Shown piece by piece: positions 46,082-60,829 of a DNA stretch of 64,000 bases. Every line of letters starts with the position of its first letter. The first letter of the stretch is position 1. The notes under the pieces were generated by a model. The model saw nothing but the letters and a program-made list of their open reading frames with translations. It did not search any database and was not told the DNA's origin. Source of the DNA: Poronia punctata (taxonomy: Eukaryota; Ascomycota; Sordariomycetes; Xylariales; Xylariaceae); the NCBI GenBank assembly GCA_022579005.1, contig MU401516.1, positions 121,077 through 185,076 of the forward strand, read 5' to 3'. The translations under genes were made by a program, and so were the position numbers.

Positions 46082-47876
46082 AATGTCTATATAGGTAGCT
46101 GTCTGGGAATGTATTTGATCTCGCAACTGAAAAGTTAGATGGTGGGCAAATTGCAAAGCCGAGTGGCTGCCCGTGTAAACAGACGGCAGGAATTGCCGGA
46201 CCTACCTACGTAATGTTCCCCAGGTCTGGCAGGATACAGGTGAATGCAGGAAAGGCGAGCCTCCTGGAGCTGAAGAGAATAGATAAAGCTGCTGTGATCC
46301 AGGACGACCAAGCTTTCTAATCTGCAAAAATAGGTATCATCAAGTTGTTACCAAGTGAAGAAAAAAAAAGCGTCAAGATGGTGGGGTTCCGGTCGGTGGC
46401 GGGGCACTAGGTAAGTCATGTATACATACATAGTACTTAGTACTTGTAGATACATACTTGGAACTACCTTATAGTGTGTTAGAGTTAGACAGGCGCTAGT
46501 AGTGGGGTACTTATGTGCTTACTTAAGTACTTACTTACAAGTAGTATGAATCAATAGGTCGAATCCAAGTCCTCTTGGTATCTATGTCACTTGGGTTCCT
46601 ACTTGTACAGCACAGTCGTACACATGTATGTACCTACATAGGGCTGATAGGTCAGTCAATAGAAGACATGCAATACCTCTAGAACAGACTTTAGCGCCTG
46701 CTATTATAGAAGGCAAACGGATGGACATTTAGGTAAGTACCTGCAACAGACATGTAATCATACAGGGTGACAGGGGGGGACAGGGTACATAGGTGTGTAT
46801 AGGTCGTGCATTGACAGTTTATATTGTACACAATAAGAAGAGGCGCCATATCACACGATGCCCCGGACGAGGTTATCAAACCTCCTGTTATGGTTGAATT
46901 GGGTAGATCTGTTATCCGAGCCTATATACACAGTAGATACATAGCCTGCTAGCCTGACAGTCCTGAGGATGTGGATGCGCCGCAGCTTGGCGTTCTACAT
47001 AGTAGTCGAGTACGAGTATGGAATCCAACGCCAAATACGAGTAGCAATAAGCATGGAGCTTTGGAGACAAGGGGGGCTACTAGGCATTTTACGTGTTAGA
47101 GCAAGGATACTAAATAGAAACAAACAAGAGGTAAGAATGGCAGAAGCGGCTATGAACAACAAATAAGGAGTATCTGGAATACAGCAGAGTGGCATTGCTC
47201 GCGAGAGAAACTCGCAGATAGCCGTATCCTGTGCGAATGAGCCTTGGTCAGCGGTATGACTTGTAAATATTCCACAGCGACGTCTTGGAGGACTCTTAGT
47301 CTTTGGAGACAGATGCCTTGAATTTTGACTGGATGGGTATTCGAGGTTTCATCCGTCGCTCCACAGCAGTTCGCAATGCCGGAGCCAATAGCGTCTAGCG
47401 ATTTGCTCACGTTTCTCTGTCCCAGAACGACAGACATATTGTAATGTGATCAAGTAGGTGAGCTCAACACCGGCTCGTCTGGTATGTCACATGTGTAGGT
47501 ATGTGGTGCTTTTACTTATACGCTGGGATACTCGATACGGCAGGCGAAGAATCCCTCTCTAGTCTCTACTGCCTCGCAACAAATAAAGACTACACGTGGT
47601 ATACATAATGTACCATCACAGGTCGACAAGCTGCACGCCGGCGGTTTCCCCAAACCAGTGTGCCGCTCTAAGCCAGGGCGTTGCTGGGAACGAATATGAA
47701 TGTGCCAATTCTACCTTTGTCCTGTCCGGCGTCCCTTTAACCCTAAGTTCGAAGCAATCCTGAGTTCAAGGAATCATCGGCTTTTGCTACCAGCTAAGTG
47801 TGGCTTACTCAGAGTCTCAGACAACGGCTCGTCGTACAGCGATTCCCGGGTAAAACAGCGAGATATAGGGACAAGT
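46082..47876. other. Divergent spacer between GUA1 and the PhoD-like gene
   Basis: Promoters of both genes are expected. TACCTA/TACTTAGTACTT words dominate 46410-46640. A minus-strand frame at 47150-47437 and a plus frame at 46969-47166 have no family resemblance. An in-frame ATG at 47700 upstream of the phosphatase is judged less likely than 47877. Confidence 0.4.
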
Positions 47877-50425
47877 ATGTATAAGCGTACAAAGCCAACT
47901 ATGGCAGTTTTTGCTGCTGTGCTGCTTCAGGTTACCATCGTCACAAGCTCCCTAGATGGAAACTTAAACTACGCCAGCCCGTCGGAGCGACACCCAACCA
48001 TGGCAATCGATCTGGCACAAGTTTCAAAACGCGGTATGAAGCGCGGTAACGTCGCATATGCCCCCGAAGACTTGAGCTTCACACACGGCGTGGCCTCGGG
48101 TGACCCGTACCCCGACTCTGTAATAATATGGACACGGGTTGCGCCTTCGGCGGCCTCTGACGCTAGCAACGTAACGGTGGAAGGGCCCGTGCCTTTGTAC
48201 AGTCACGATACAGAGTCCTATATACAGGCTGATCCAAACCCTATCTGCGTAGACTGGGCGGTGGCCCCCGAGCATGGACTTCGTAGCTCAGCAGCTGTCT
48301 CAAGCGGCAGGGCATACACGACCAGTGATATCGACTACACTGTCAAGGTATGTCGGTATATGCTCCGGGTTTGTCCGCACGGAGACCTTGAACCGTCATC
48401 TAATAAGAAACACGTGTCTAGGTCGAGGCCACTGGGTTACAGCCGTTCACTACGTACAATTATCAATTCACTGTTTGTAACTCGAATGTGACGAGCCTTG
48501 TGGGACGGACGAAAACTGCACCCGCGAAAAATGCCGACGTTCCTGAAGTCAAACTTGCTGTTTTCTCCTGCAGCAATTACCGTGAGCCCATAGGAGTTCA
48601 TACGCATCCCTCCCACTTCTGCGAGCTGTCACTAACCCGCAATAGCAAATGGATATTTTAATGCGTACGGCAACGCTGCCCGAAAAGACGAACAGGATTA
48701 CTTTGTAAGACAAGTATCTGGTTAGATTTGTCTGCGTCTGATAAAAGGATAGGTGCACCTTGGAGACTACATATACGAAAGTGCGGGCGGAGGCGAACGA
48801 GCTCATGCTCCGCAACGGGTGATATTCACTCTTTACGACTACCGAACTCGACATGGACAGGTGAGATAGCATACTTTATCAAGTTTTAGAGAATGAGCTA
48901 CAACGAGGAGCCCCTTCAGTACCGTAGCGACCCGGACCTGCAGCTTGCTTCTCAGAACTTTGCTTGGATTACCACATGGGACGACCACGGTAAGAAAGCA
49001 ATGAGAGGGTGGCGGAACAGTGCTAATTATTGAACTAATCAACAGAGATCTCCAACAACGGCTATCGTGACGGAGCAAGTGGGCTGAATAACACCGAAGA
49101 TTCATTCGTGAAGAACGGCCACGGGGTCAGCGTAGACCAGCGTAAGATGAACGCCGTCAGGGCGTATTTTGAATGGATGCCTATCCGGTAAGTCTCTGAT
49201 TTTAGGGCGCTACATAGGCAAGCCCAGGAGGGGACCAGCTACATAGGTATCTGACTAATTTTACACAGACAAGTCGACCTCGATGACAACTTGCGAATCT
49301 GGAGGACGTTCCAGATGGGCGATTTATTTGTGCGCAACCCCATGTCCTCCGCCCAGCAAAACTCTAGCAAAATCGTTGGCGGAGCTACCCGCTTACTTAG
49401 TCATGACGCACTTAGGATTTGATCATCCTCGACACGCGCAACTATGATCGAAGCATCACGTCTCTAGGTAGGTCATTACCGCATGGTCTGTCCATCGAGG
49501 AAGTTGTAGCTAAGCATGTCACAGGCTGGAACGACGATTACATCGATCTGATCCGTGACGATGCTTCACGAACCCTTATGGGCTCCCGCCAGGAGAACTG
49601 GTTCTACAGCGAGCTATCAAAGTCGTCAAAGCGTGGCTCATCATGGAGGATCGTAGGCAACCAGATTGTTTTCTCGCACATCGTTGAATCCTCCGGATTG
49701 AGTGGCGATAACTGGAGTGTGAGTCAAAACTGGGCACAAATAGCGTGGCCAAACGGTATATCGACAACACCGTTGACCTGCCATTCGACTCTAGGGATAC
49801 CTTGCAAACCGCAATCGTACGTTGAACCACCTGTACGATAACAAGATCGGCAACAATGTGTTTCTGGCAGGTGACAGTCACCAAAACTGGGTTTGTAACA
49901 CACCTCGGGGGGATTATTTCTTCCCCGACATCAACACAGGTCACTGATGATATGTCGACGCAGGTTGCCGATCTGGTTTGGCTCGGAGAGAAAGAGTACA
50001 ATGCGAACACGGGGGAAGGCGCCATCGGTGTTGAGTTTGCCGGGACAGCTGTGAGCTCGACTGGTGTGGACGCACCCATCGTTCAGGCCCGAACACAAGC
50101 GCAGTTCCGAGTAGGTAATAATTCAGAGCTGCAATGGCAAGACGGCTACTATCGTGGGTATATACTCCTATCGGTCAAGCCAGAAGCAGTTGAGGCGCGT
50201 TACTACGGCTCGCCGAGTGTAGCCTCCCGCAATCCCTGGGATCTACCGTTGGCGAACTTCTCCGTCCTCAGCGGAGAGAATAAGTTAGCACGTCCTGTTG
50301 GAGGGGGGTCCGTTGAGTCAGGTGCCCTGCGGGGAGGCAAGACGAAGCCGACAAACCTCACGTTAAACACCGACTTGTGGAGCTGGGATGTCGTCGGTTA
50401 TGACCAGATGTATATCAAGCCATAG
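47877..50425 (+). CDS. Secreted PhoD-like metallophosphatase (alkaline phosphatase D family)
   Basis: Probably an extracellular phosphomonoesterase or phosphodiesterase. Ten exons: 47877..48347, 48422..48581, 48646..48704, 48753..48860, 48920..48989, 49046..49187, 49269..49329, 49416..49718, 49795..49890 and 49964..50425, giving 643 aa. An N-terminal hydrophobic stretch ([17 protein letters not shown], residues 9-25) looks like a signal peptide. An N-terminal Fn3-like PhoD domain has [20 protein letters not shown]. The metal-site motifs are [41 protein letters not shown] and [23 protein letters not shown] and [11 protein letters not shown] are fungal PhoD signatures. The last acceptor could instead be 49940, adding eight residues (VTDDMSTQ); the later one gives the family-like NWVADLVWL. 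Apparent frame breaks near 49719-49963 disappear once these introns are removed, so the gene seems intact. Confidence 0.9.
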
Positions 50426-51097
50426 GGGTTGAACCTTGACTTCAGATCAGCTGGTTTGATCTGTCCACCACGCCTCTTTTCTGGGATTCAGGACCCGGGT
50501 CTGTGGAGGTTAGGTGATCATCCAAAGCACAACTGCCAACGCAAACAGTCTGAGGTAGCAAACTTAAAGAAAGATGACAGACATACCACCTTTATCTCGG
50601 GTAGTAAAGAGGCGATTTGGATTTCTGTACTCTTGGGTACCTACGCAAGTACAAAACACTCTGTGGGCAAGCTAGAAGTCCTTGTAGCGAGTATCTATTA
50701 TCTATTGTGGATACACGTAGGTGTATGTACCTAGTAGATGCATGTATGATTTACCAAGCGGAGGTTATGTATATACTACGTGTACTATCCATCTAGTACT
50801 GTGTAGGGAGGTTTTATTATTAAGCACCTATGGTCCTATGGCGATGAGCCTGCTGGAGATATCTACAAGTTCTGAAAGTAAATACCTACAGGTAACATCA
50901 TTACCACTTGCTTTACTAAATACATACATCTGTAAGGTAGATATGATGAATGTTTGTACGAGTAGACAACTTCTACCTAAAACATAAAGACATATGTACA
51001 TTGCCCTGTCTGTAGGCCTGTCTAGCATCTAGATGTACCTACCCTACTGAAGAGTTTTTGCTGGCTTTTAAGTAGAACCGAGTTTGTGCTCTATATA
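50426..51097. other. 3' flank of the PhoD-like gene, left border of the retrotransposon
   Basis: TACCTA/CTCGTA-rich spacer with small unsupported frames. It ends at the CTCG target-site copy. Confidence 0.45.
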
Positions 51098-51101
51098 CTC
51101 G

Positions 51102-51342
51102 TGTGCTTTCTCCTGTTCCTTAGTAGCAGCCTGACTATAATTTGCAGTTAGAATGCTATAAAGGGAAGTCTAGGATAATTGTATATTTTTTATAAGCTTT
51201 ATATATATTAGAAAGTGTAAGAAGTACTTATATATATAAATTAAGTAGAGCTAAGTACTTTAACTTTAGGCTTTATTATAGTAGTTGTTTATAGTACTTA
51301 ATAAGTTTATTATTTTATTTTTTAAAAGTTAATAAATTTATA
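51102..51342. repeat. Left LTR, 241 bp
   Basis: Outer half is little mutated (TGTGCTTTCTCCTG at the edge); inner half is nearly all A/T where the right LTR keeps G/C. Aligns gap-free to 57028-57268. Confidence 0.92.
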
Positions 51343-54300
51343 ACTATTTTTTTTATTAAACTAGTTACTTTAACTAGCTTAGTAAGGCTATTTTTAATTT
51401 TGTTACTACTTTATTTATTTTGTAATCTTGCTTATAGCTTTTAGCTATTTTTAGTTTTTTTTTAATATTAGCTTGCTAGTATACTATAAGCTTTATATAA
51501 GCTAGCTATTTTATATATATGCTAAAAATAAGTTTATTTTATTATATTTATTAGTTAGTAGTACGCTACTAAAGCTACGTAGTTAGTATATATTGTTAAA
51601 GTAATAGTTTATTATAAACTATAGCTTATTATAGTAAAGTTTAGCTTTATAGCTTTTTTGCTATACTTATAAAACTTAATTGCTAAGTTTATAAATATAA
51701 ATTAGTTTTTTATATTTTTATAAATAAGCTTTAATTTAGTTTTAGCTAGCTTTTATACTATTAAAGCGTTGCTTAGCTAGCAATACTTTATAATTTAGTA
51801 CTAAATATTTTTATATTTTAGCTTTTTTTCCTTTTTTTAAGTTATAAATATAATTTGCTACTTTTATTATTTTCTAATATTAAAGCAATTAAGTGCTAAA
51901 AAAAAAAAAATAGCTTAAATAGCTACTTAGCTTTAAAATTTAATTATATAAGTATACTATATATATAAGCAACTTATTTACGCTTTTAAATTTACTTATA
52001 ACATTTTTTTATAATATAATTTACTTAATATTTTAGTTAACCTTTTTAACTTTATTATTATTATATAAGCATAAAAGTATTACTAGCTTTATTATAAAGC
52101 TGTTTAAAAAGTGCTATATAATAGCTTTAAAGCTTATAAATCTAAGTTTGTTATTATATATTTATTTATATAAATAGCTAAAAGTCTAGCTAATTTTATT
52201 TACTAATAGCTTTATAGCTTTAAAAAATATATTTAGCACTTTTTTAGCTTTTACTTATAACGTAGCATATTTAACACATACTAATATTTATACTTTATTA
52301 AAACTTATATAATCTATACTTTATTATATTAATAATTTAAATAGTATAATTAGCTTAAAATTAGGCAATTATATTAAAAGTAGCTTTATTAGCTAGTATT
52401 TAGTATATTTTATAATAACTTACTATATAATTAAAGTTATTTTTAAATGCTAATAAACTTTATTTATTTTATGCTTAACTATTTTAACTATAGCATAGCT
52501 AAGGTTTTTATATAATTTTTAACTTTTATATATTAAATTTTTTACTTTTAATATTTATAGTAAAATTACTACTTAGTATGCTATTTTAGCTGCGTATAAA
52601 AGGTTGCTTAGCACTTATTTATAAGTTTTTAGCTAGTATAACGCGTTTTTATAAATTTAAAAGTGTTTTTAAACCTATTTAGTATTAAAGTTTGCAAAAA
52701 AGGCTTTATAAAAATATAAGTGCTTAAAAATAGCTTATAAATTAATTTAGTTAAAGTATTTAAGCAAGCGTACTATTTTTAGCTTATTATTTATTATTAC
52801 GTTTTTTATTAGTTTTAAAAGCTAATTAGCAATTAAATTAGCTTTATTAAGTTTATATATAATTTAAACGCTATAATACTTAATAAAGTTAATAAATTTT
52901 ATAATATAAGCAAGTTGCTTAGCTTTGCTACATATTGTGCTTAATAATTAATAGTTGCTATAAATAGTAACTTTACCGCTTTTAACTTAATAGCGCTAAT
53001 GTTATAAACTTAGCAATATTGCTAATAACTTTTTTTTTTATATAAAATATTATAACTATATATTTATAAGCTTTTTTAAAAAGTATGCTACTAAGTATAG
53101 TATAGTTTTTTTACTTAATAAGTATAGCTATAATAAATACGCTTTAACGTATACTTAGCTTAAATTTATATTTATTACTAATAATAATTACTAATTAAAA
53201 GTCTTTACTATAAACATAGTAATAATAGCTATGTAAATCTCTTGCTATGCTGCTTTTGCTTTATTAGTTAATATTATTAAAGCGTTTTTTAAGCTTTTAA
53301 AAAGTGCTATTAGTAGTGCTATATATAATAAAAAACTTTTTATAAAGTATTTAAAATACCTTATAACGTTTATAAACGCTTTAATTTTTATTATTATTTT
53401 TAGCATTAATTACTTTAGCATAGCAAATACTTTTGCTAGGTCTGCTTTAATTTTATTTTTTAAAATTATAAATTTAAAAAAAACGCCTTTTTTAATAAAT
53501 ATAAAGCATTTTTTAAGGTTAATTATTATGCTATATATTATAAGTTTAGCAAACACTTTATAACAACGCTTATAAACCTTTTTTATAGTGTTTTTCTAAA
53601 TGTAAATATTATTAAGTAAGCTAGCAAACTACTTATAAAATTCCTTTATTATTTTTTAAATTAATGCTTAAAATATTGCTAGTACGTTATAAAGTCTAAA
53701 TAGCATTACTAACTACTTATAAATCTTATTTAGTATTATAAATACTGTCTTTTTATAATTTTTTTTATATATAATTATATGCTAAAAGCTATTTTTTAAG
53801 TTAATAAATATATACTATTTATAGCTAGCAGCACATTGTACTTTATTTTATATATTAAGCAAAAAGTGCGCGTGCTTTTTTATTTTCTTATTTAGCTTAT
53901 AATAGTTATAATATATTTACTATATTACCTTTAAGTTATTTTTATCCGCTTTTTTTAAAATAGTTAACTTTAGCGCCTTTTTTAGCATAAGCAATACTAG
54001 TAAGCTTTATAAGCTTTTGCTTTTTTAAATATGTTTGCTATTATATGCTTTTAAAAACTTAATAATTGCTTACTTTTATACTAAGCTATACTTTTATATT
54101 AAAAGCTTAATAAGTTTATAGTTGCCTATATTAATTTAGTATTTAGTTTTTATAATTATATTAGTATAGCGTTATTTAAAGTTAAATAAGCTAAGGAAAT
54201 ATATAACGTAGCGCTTTAAATAACTTAATACTTAGGCCGTTTTTAGTATTTTTTTATACTATTTTACTTATAGTTTAAGTTTTTTTTTATTTTTTAATAT

Positions 54301-57027
54301 TATAGTTTTTAGCTATATACTTACTATAGCTACGTAAGCAAATTCTGTACTTAAAGCTACTAAACGCGCAATAAGGCATAGTTTTAGCGCGCTTTTAATA
54401 TTTATAAAAATAATTACTTTGCTTTGTTTTTTTTAAAAAAATAAGCTACCTTATTTATAAAATAAGCACTTTAAAATTATAAAATCCTTTAAAAAAGTAT
54501 TATTAAAAACTATGCTTATAATTACTAACTATTTTAATAAAGCTTTTTTATTACTTATAACCTATTTAGCTATAACTTTATAATTTTAATTAACATAAGG
54601 CTTAACGCTGCTAACTTTTTTTATTATTATACTACGTTTGCTAAAGTATAGCTAAAGTTGCTACGCTATACTTTTAAAAACGTAATAATTAATATAGCTA
54701 TAATTTAAAAACACTATAAATTTAGTTTTATTAGCAAGCTTTATATTAAATAAGTTATAATAGTTTAAATAGCTATTATATAGCTTGCTTCTTTTAAGCT
54801 TTAGTTTACTTAAGCCCTTATTAGCTTAAACTAGTATAATAAAGCTATTTTATTTGCTATTTTTAAATAATTTAATAATTTTGCTATAGTTATTTTTAAA
54901 GTTACTGCTTTTAAAACGTTTAGCTAGTAACTAGTTAGCAACGCTATTATAATCTTTTTTATTATTTTTTATAAAGTAGGCTTAGTTTGTTTTGCTGCTT
55001 TTTTTAAGCTAACGTTTTTTTATAAACTAATAAAACCTTTTATAAAATAGCTTTTTTTTAATTATAATATCTTTACTTTTTTTAATATAATTATTAGCAT
55101 AGTTATTAGTTTAGTTATTATATTTAAAGTTACTTTTTTATAAGTACTAGCTATTATTATTAAACTTTTTTTAGCTGCCTTTTAAAAAGTATTTGTTTGT
55201 TTACTTTTGCTACTAATTACAGTCCTAGTAGGTTTAAGCTATAAAGCTACCCTTTTCTAGTTTATCTTTTTTTTTAATATAGTAAATAGCTTATTTATTA
55301 TATTTTAAATTAAAAATAATAGCTTTTATAAAGCTAAATAGCTTAGTATTGCTACTATATACGCTAGCACTAACAATGTTACTATTATATTTGCTTTTTA
55401 TATATACTACTATCTTAGCGTATTAAACTATGTATTTAATAACTTCTCTGTTATTTAAGCTTTAAGCTTTTGCTTTTATATATACTTAAATTTTTAGCAT
55501 TTTAACTTATAATTTTTTAAATATTACTTTATATGTTTATAAAGTTTATATGTTAACTATAAGTAGCTTATAAAAAAAGGTTTTTAAATAGTTTATATAC
55601 TAGCTTACTAATTTGCTAGTAGCTGCTTATATAAATATAAACGCTATAAATAAGCTATATAATATATTATGCTGCTTAAAAACTTATATTATAGCTTTTA
55701 GCAAGTTAGCCTATATAGCTTTTTAAATGCTTTATAAAAAATAAATTATAGCTTAAAATTTTTTTTTTATTTTGCTTAATACGTAGCTAGCTTATAAGTT
55801 ATAAAAAACTAGCGCTTATTATAGCTTATTTTAAATACTTTATAGCTTATTTAATATATTTTTATTAGCTTTGCTTAGCTAATATTTATACAAGAAAACT
55901 ACTTTATTTTTTACTTTATAACTGCTAAAGTGTTTAATATCTTTTTTAAAAAATATATTTAAAAATATAGCCTAAATATTTTTTTTTAAGCACTAGCTAT
56001 GCTCTATATTTTATTAAACTTATAAAAGTTTAAAAATTTATTTAAAAAATATATATTATTAATAACGCTTTTTAGCATTTTTAAGTATTATAGCGTTATA
56101 AAATTAAGTATGCTTTTATTAGTTATGCTTTGTTAATAACTTATATTTATAAAGTTATAAGCATTATTTTAGTTTTAAATATTTTAACTAGTGCTGCTAT
56201 ACTTTAATAGCTTTTTGCTAACACTAATGTTTAAAGCATAATTATTTTTACTTAAAACTACTAGTATAGCAAGTACTATATTAATGTTTTTTAATATATT
56301 ACTAACTTTGTTTATTTGCTTATTAATTTTTTTATAGCAAGTTTTAAGTTTTTTAGTTTTATTATAAAGCGTTTTATTTTATTTAATTATTTGCTTTTTA
56401 ACTTTTTTATTTTGTTTTTTTATTATATTAGTAATATTTTTTTAAAGTTTATTATTTTTTTATTTTATTTTAATATTAAGGTTTTAAATATTACTTTTAA
56501 TTAAAAACGTTTAATTATTTAAGTTTTTGCTAAGTTAATTTGTTTTTTTTTATGCTTTTAAAGCAATAGTAATAAGTTTATATATTTTTTTACTTTTATA
56601 TTTTTTTATATAGTTAGCTATTGCTAGTTTATGTTTTTTTTTATTTTTTTTACTATTTTTTTTATTATAGCAGCAACTTTTTCTTATTAAGTAGCTATAT
56701 AGCAAGTATATATTATAAGTGCTTTTAAAGTTAGCTTAAAACTTAGCTTTAAAGTTAAGCTAAAGCTTTTAGCGCTTTATACGCTTTATAATAAAAGCTT
56801 TTTATTTTTTAACTTTTAAAAAAGTGCTTAAAAAAATATATTATATAAAAGTAAAAAAAAGCTAAACATCTTTAGCTTTTAATAGCTTAAGTTATTTTTA
56901 TTAAATATACTAAGTACTAATATTTTATTAATAAAATTAATGCTACTAAATAGCAACAAACAAAAAGATTTTAAAAATATAATTTAATTAATTTTGCTTT
57001 TGCTATATAGCTATGCAAATAATTATT

Positions 57028-57268
57028 TATACTTTCTCTTGTTTTTTAGTAGCAGCTTAACTATAATTTATAGTTAAAATGCTATAAAAAAAAGTTTAAA
57101 ATAATTATATATTTTCTACAAGCTCTATATATATTAAAAAGTGTAAAAAGTACTTATATATACAAATTAAGTAAAGCTAAGTACTTTAACTTTAGGCTCT
57201 ATTGTAGCGGTTGTCTATAGTACTTAATAGGTTCGTTATTCCATTCTCCAGGGGTCAATAGATCCACA
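57028..57268. repeat. Right LTR, 241 bp
   Basis: Mirror image of the left LTR in mutation pattern: inner half strongly C-to-T/G-to-A changed, outer half retains G/C (CCAGGGGTCAATAGATCCAC near the edge). Confidence 0.92.
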
Positions 57269-57272
57269 CTCG

Positions 57273-57675
57273 TACATCATTGTTAAGTACATACCTATAT
57301 ATAGGTAGTAAGGTGGGTAGTATGTATGTATATATGTTGGTACTTTATTCTTATATTACAAGGATGACTTGCCCCTCCATCTTAAATTTGGTGGGGTTGA
57401 GCCTACAACAAAGTTCTGTACTATCCAGAGAGCAGGCGTTGGGCGGTGAAAGATTACTGCCGTCTCTGCACCTCTGGAATTTCCTTTTTGGTGTAGACGG
57501 ACCTGGCAAGACCCTGATTCAAGCCTAAAAGACGGACGGGAAGAAAAATTTATGATTTAAAGCCGCCGCCCAGTTCTGTAATCTCAAGAACAGGTCTTCC
57601 AGTGCGGTCTTGTTATTTTTGCGATTTGTTAGAAACCTTGCTACCAGTTACCGTATTTTTTGCGCATAGTCCACC
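57273..57675. other. Short upstream region of the arginine methyltransferase gene
   Basis: Only about 400 bases separate the retrotransposon from the start codon, so the promoter must be compact or overlap the element edge. The start codon context CCACCATGG is near ideal. Confidence 0.5.
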
Positions 57676-59115
<1,440 letters not shown>

Positions 59116-59980
59116 TCCGTTGTCTGAATTCTTAGTACTTGACTGAGTTGCTCTCGTGGCGGCGTCCAAGGCAAAAGCCGGCGTCGGTCGTCTCGTGAGC
59201 GGGATCAATAGGCGCCGGTAACCCTTACAGATAAAGGGGCAGGGCTGTCAATGTCGCTTTTAACAGCAATGGGAAGAAATATTCCGGGTTGGGGTTTTGT
59301 TATCGCACCTCGGGCAAAATTTTCAACGGGCCAATTTAATGCCACACACGCGTGAAAGGCAACATGGAGTTCATGAGGTAGCTACCTAATGGGTGACGAT
59401 TAATGATAACATCATGTGTGGAACCCTTCCACGGCGCGGAATTTCCTACAGACAAAATGTCTTGAACTCTAGGTTAGCCAAGTGTCGTAACAGTGGCTGA
59501 AAATGAAATTAAGCTAGACCCAAACCAAACCGTCCACATCTCACCAGCGTACTGTTGCTTCATTCTTTAGTCGCCTTATTGCCCTTGCCAACAATTTCTG
59601 TTCATGGTTACGGGTGCGGCTTATGCCGAAACTAATAGCAAGCCTCCGTAATAAACAGTTATGTTAGAGGTCCGTATAGATGTTATGTATATGTCTGTGT
59701 AGGTACACAATACTTAGATGCTACATGTATGTCGGTATGTAGACTATGTACCTCCTTGGGTAATCGTGTACGAGTAACTAAGGGGTACCTCTAGGTTAGT
59801 GGGGTAGATGGACCCCAGAGTCCGGACCTTGGTTCTAACTTCTTGAGGCTTGAGCTCACATAATTCATCGCTTTCACATGTGCAATTCTCTCCCGAGACC
59901 ACTTGCAACCAGTGTGCCAGTCCAACAGACATGTAAGCTTGGCTGACTTTTCTTCAATCGCAAGATTTCCATCTGTCAGA
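59116..59980. other. Intergenic spacer between HMT1 and RIB5
   Basis: 3' flank of HMT1 and promoter of RIB5. TACGAGTA and TACCTA words at 59700-59800. No gene supported. Confidence 0.45.
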
Positions 59981-60829
59981 ATGTTCACAGGGCTGGTGGA
60001 AGAGATCGGGAGTAAGTCACCTGCATAACCTTCCCATGTAAAATTAGGAACTGGCAAATGGGCGAAGGAGAGTTTTTTGTCATCCGCAAAGACATGGCGC
60101 AGCTGTCCTCATCATTAACCCGTGCTTCCTTTTGTAGCCGTTTCGGAGTTGAACTCGAAAGATGAGACGGGCGGCACCTCGTTGACTATCACCCTGCCGG
60201 CGTCCTCGAAACTTCTAGAGGACGCTGCTCTCGGCGACAGCATCGCTATCAATGGGGTGTGTCTGACGGCCACGGCACTCTCCGGACCGGAGGCGACGCA
60301 GCCTAGCTTTAAAGTAGGTATCGCGCCAGAGACACTTCGCTTAACGAACTTATCCGCTTTGACTAAGGGCTCGCGGGTGAACTTGGAGAGGGCCGTTCGT
60401 GCCGACACACGCATGGGGGGTCATTTTGTGCAGGGACACGTAGACACAACTGCGGAGATCATCAGGATCGCTACTGATGGCAACGCTCTGACGTTTAGAT
60501 TCCGGCCGTGTGGAGCCGAGCGCGCTGCGGTCATGCGCTACGTCGTGCACAAGGGCTTCATTGCCCTCGACGGCACTAGTCTCACCATTACGCAGGTTAA
60601 TGACGCCGAAGGCTGGTGGGAAGTCATGCTCATCTCCTACACCCAGGAGAAGGTCGTCCTTGCCAAGAAGAGAGAAGGGGATAACGTCAATGTCGAGGTG
60701 GATGTCCTGGCGAAATACGCCGAGAAGAGCATGGCTGGATATCTCGGCGGGCAGGGCAGCGGCCCGACTCTCCTCAGGCCGATTATCGAAAAGATAGTTC
60801 GAGATATACTGTCCCAACCTCCTACCTAA
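59981..60829 (+). CDS. RIB5: Riboflavin synthase alpha subunit
   Basis: Dismutates two 6,7-dimethyl-8-ribityllumazine molecules to riboflavin in the last step of the pathway. Two exons, 59981..60011 and 60138..60829, with a 126-nt intron (GTAAGT donor, TTGTAG acceptor, phase 1), give 240 aa. The first exon supplies the invariant start MFTGLVEEIGT; models lacking it would begin wrongly inside the domain. The two lumazine-binding repeats are visible, with SIAINGVCLTAT and GGHFVQGHVDTTAE in the first part and GFIALDGTSLTITQV plus VNVEVDVLAKYAEK in the second. Length is normal for fungi (about 235-240). Confidence 0.94.

Larger units (their letters stand above)
51098..57272. mobile_element. RIP-degenerated LTR retrotransposon (6167 bp) with 4-bp target-site duplication
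   Basis: Two LTRs of equal length (241 bp) bound an extremely AT-rich 5.7 kb interior. CTCG occurs immediately outside both ends (51098-51101 and 57269-57272), consistent with a 4-bp target-site duplication. Each ancestral LTR begins TGTG and ends CACA. The two LTRs differ at about 45 positions, every one a C/T or G/A transition, with no indels. This is diagnostic of repeat-induced point mutation. Stops fill all frames, so gag/pol domains, superfamily and orientation cannot be read. A 4-bp duplication is compatible with several LTR families; Ty3/Gypsy or Ty1/Copia cannot be told apart by eye. Confidence 0.9.

Noticed and set aside
47150..47437. 95-codon minus-strand frame upstream of the PhoD-like gene
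   Set aside because: No homologous pattern or splice context; probably chance.
49719..49963. Apparent frameshifts suggesting that the PhoD-like gene is a pseudogene
   Set aside because: Introns 49719-49794 and 49891-49963 have proper GT..AG ends and restore GYLANRNRT and [13 protein letters not shown] in frame.
56316..56504. Hydrophobic Phe/Ile-rich frame inside the LTR element
   Set aside because: Product of A/T-only sequence created by RIP; no gag or pol motif is readable.
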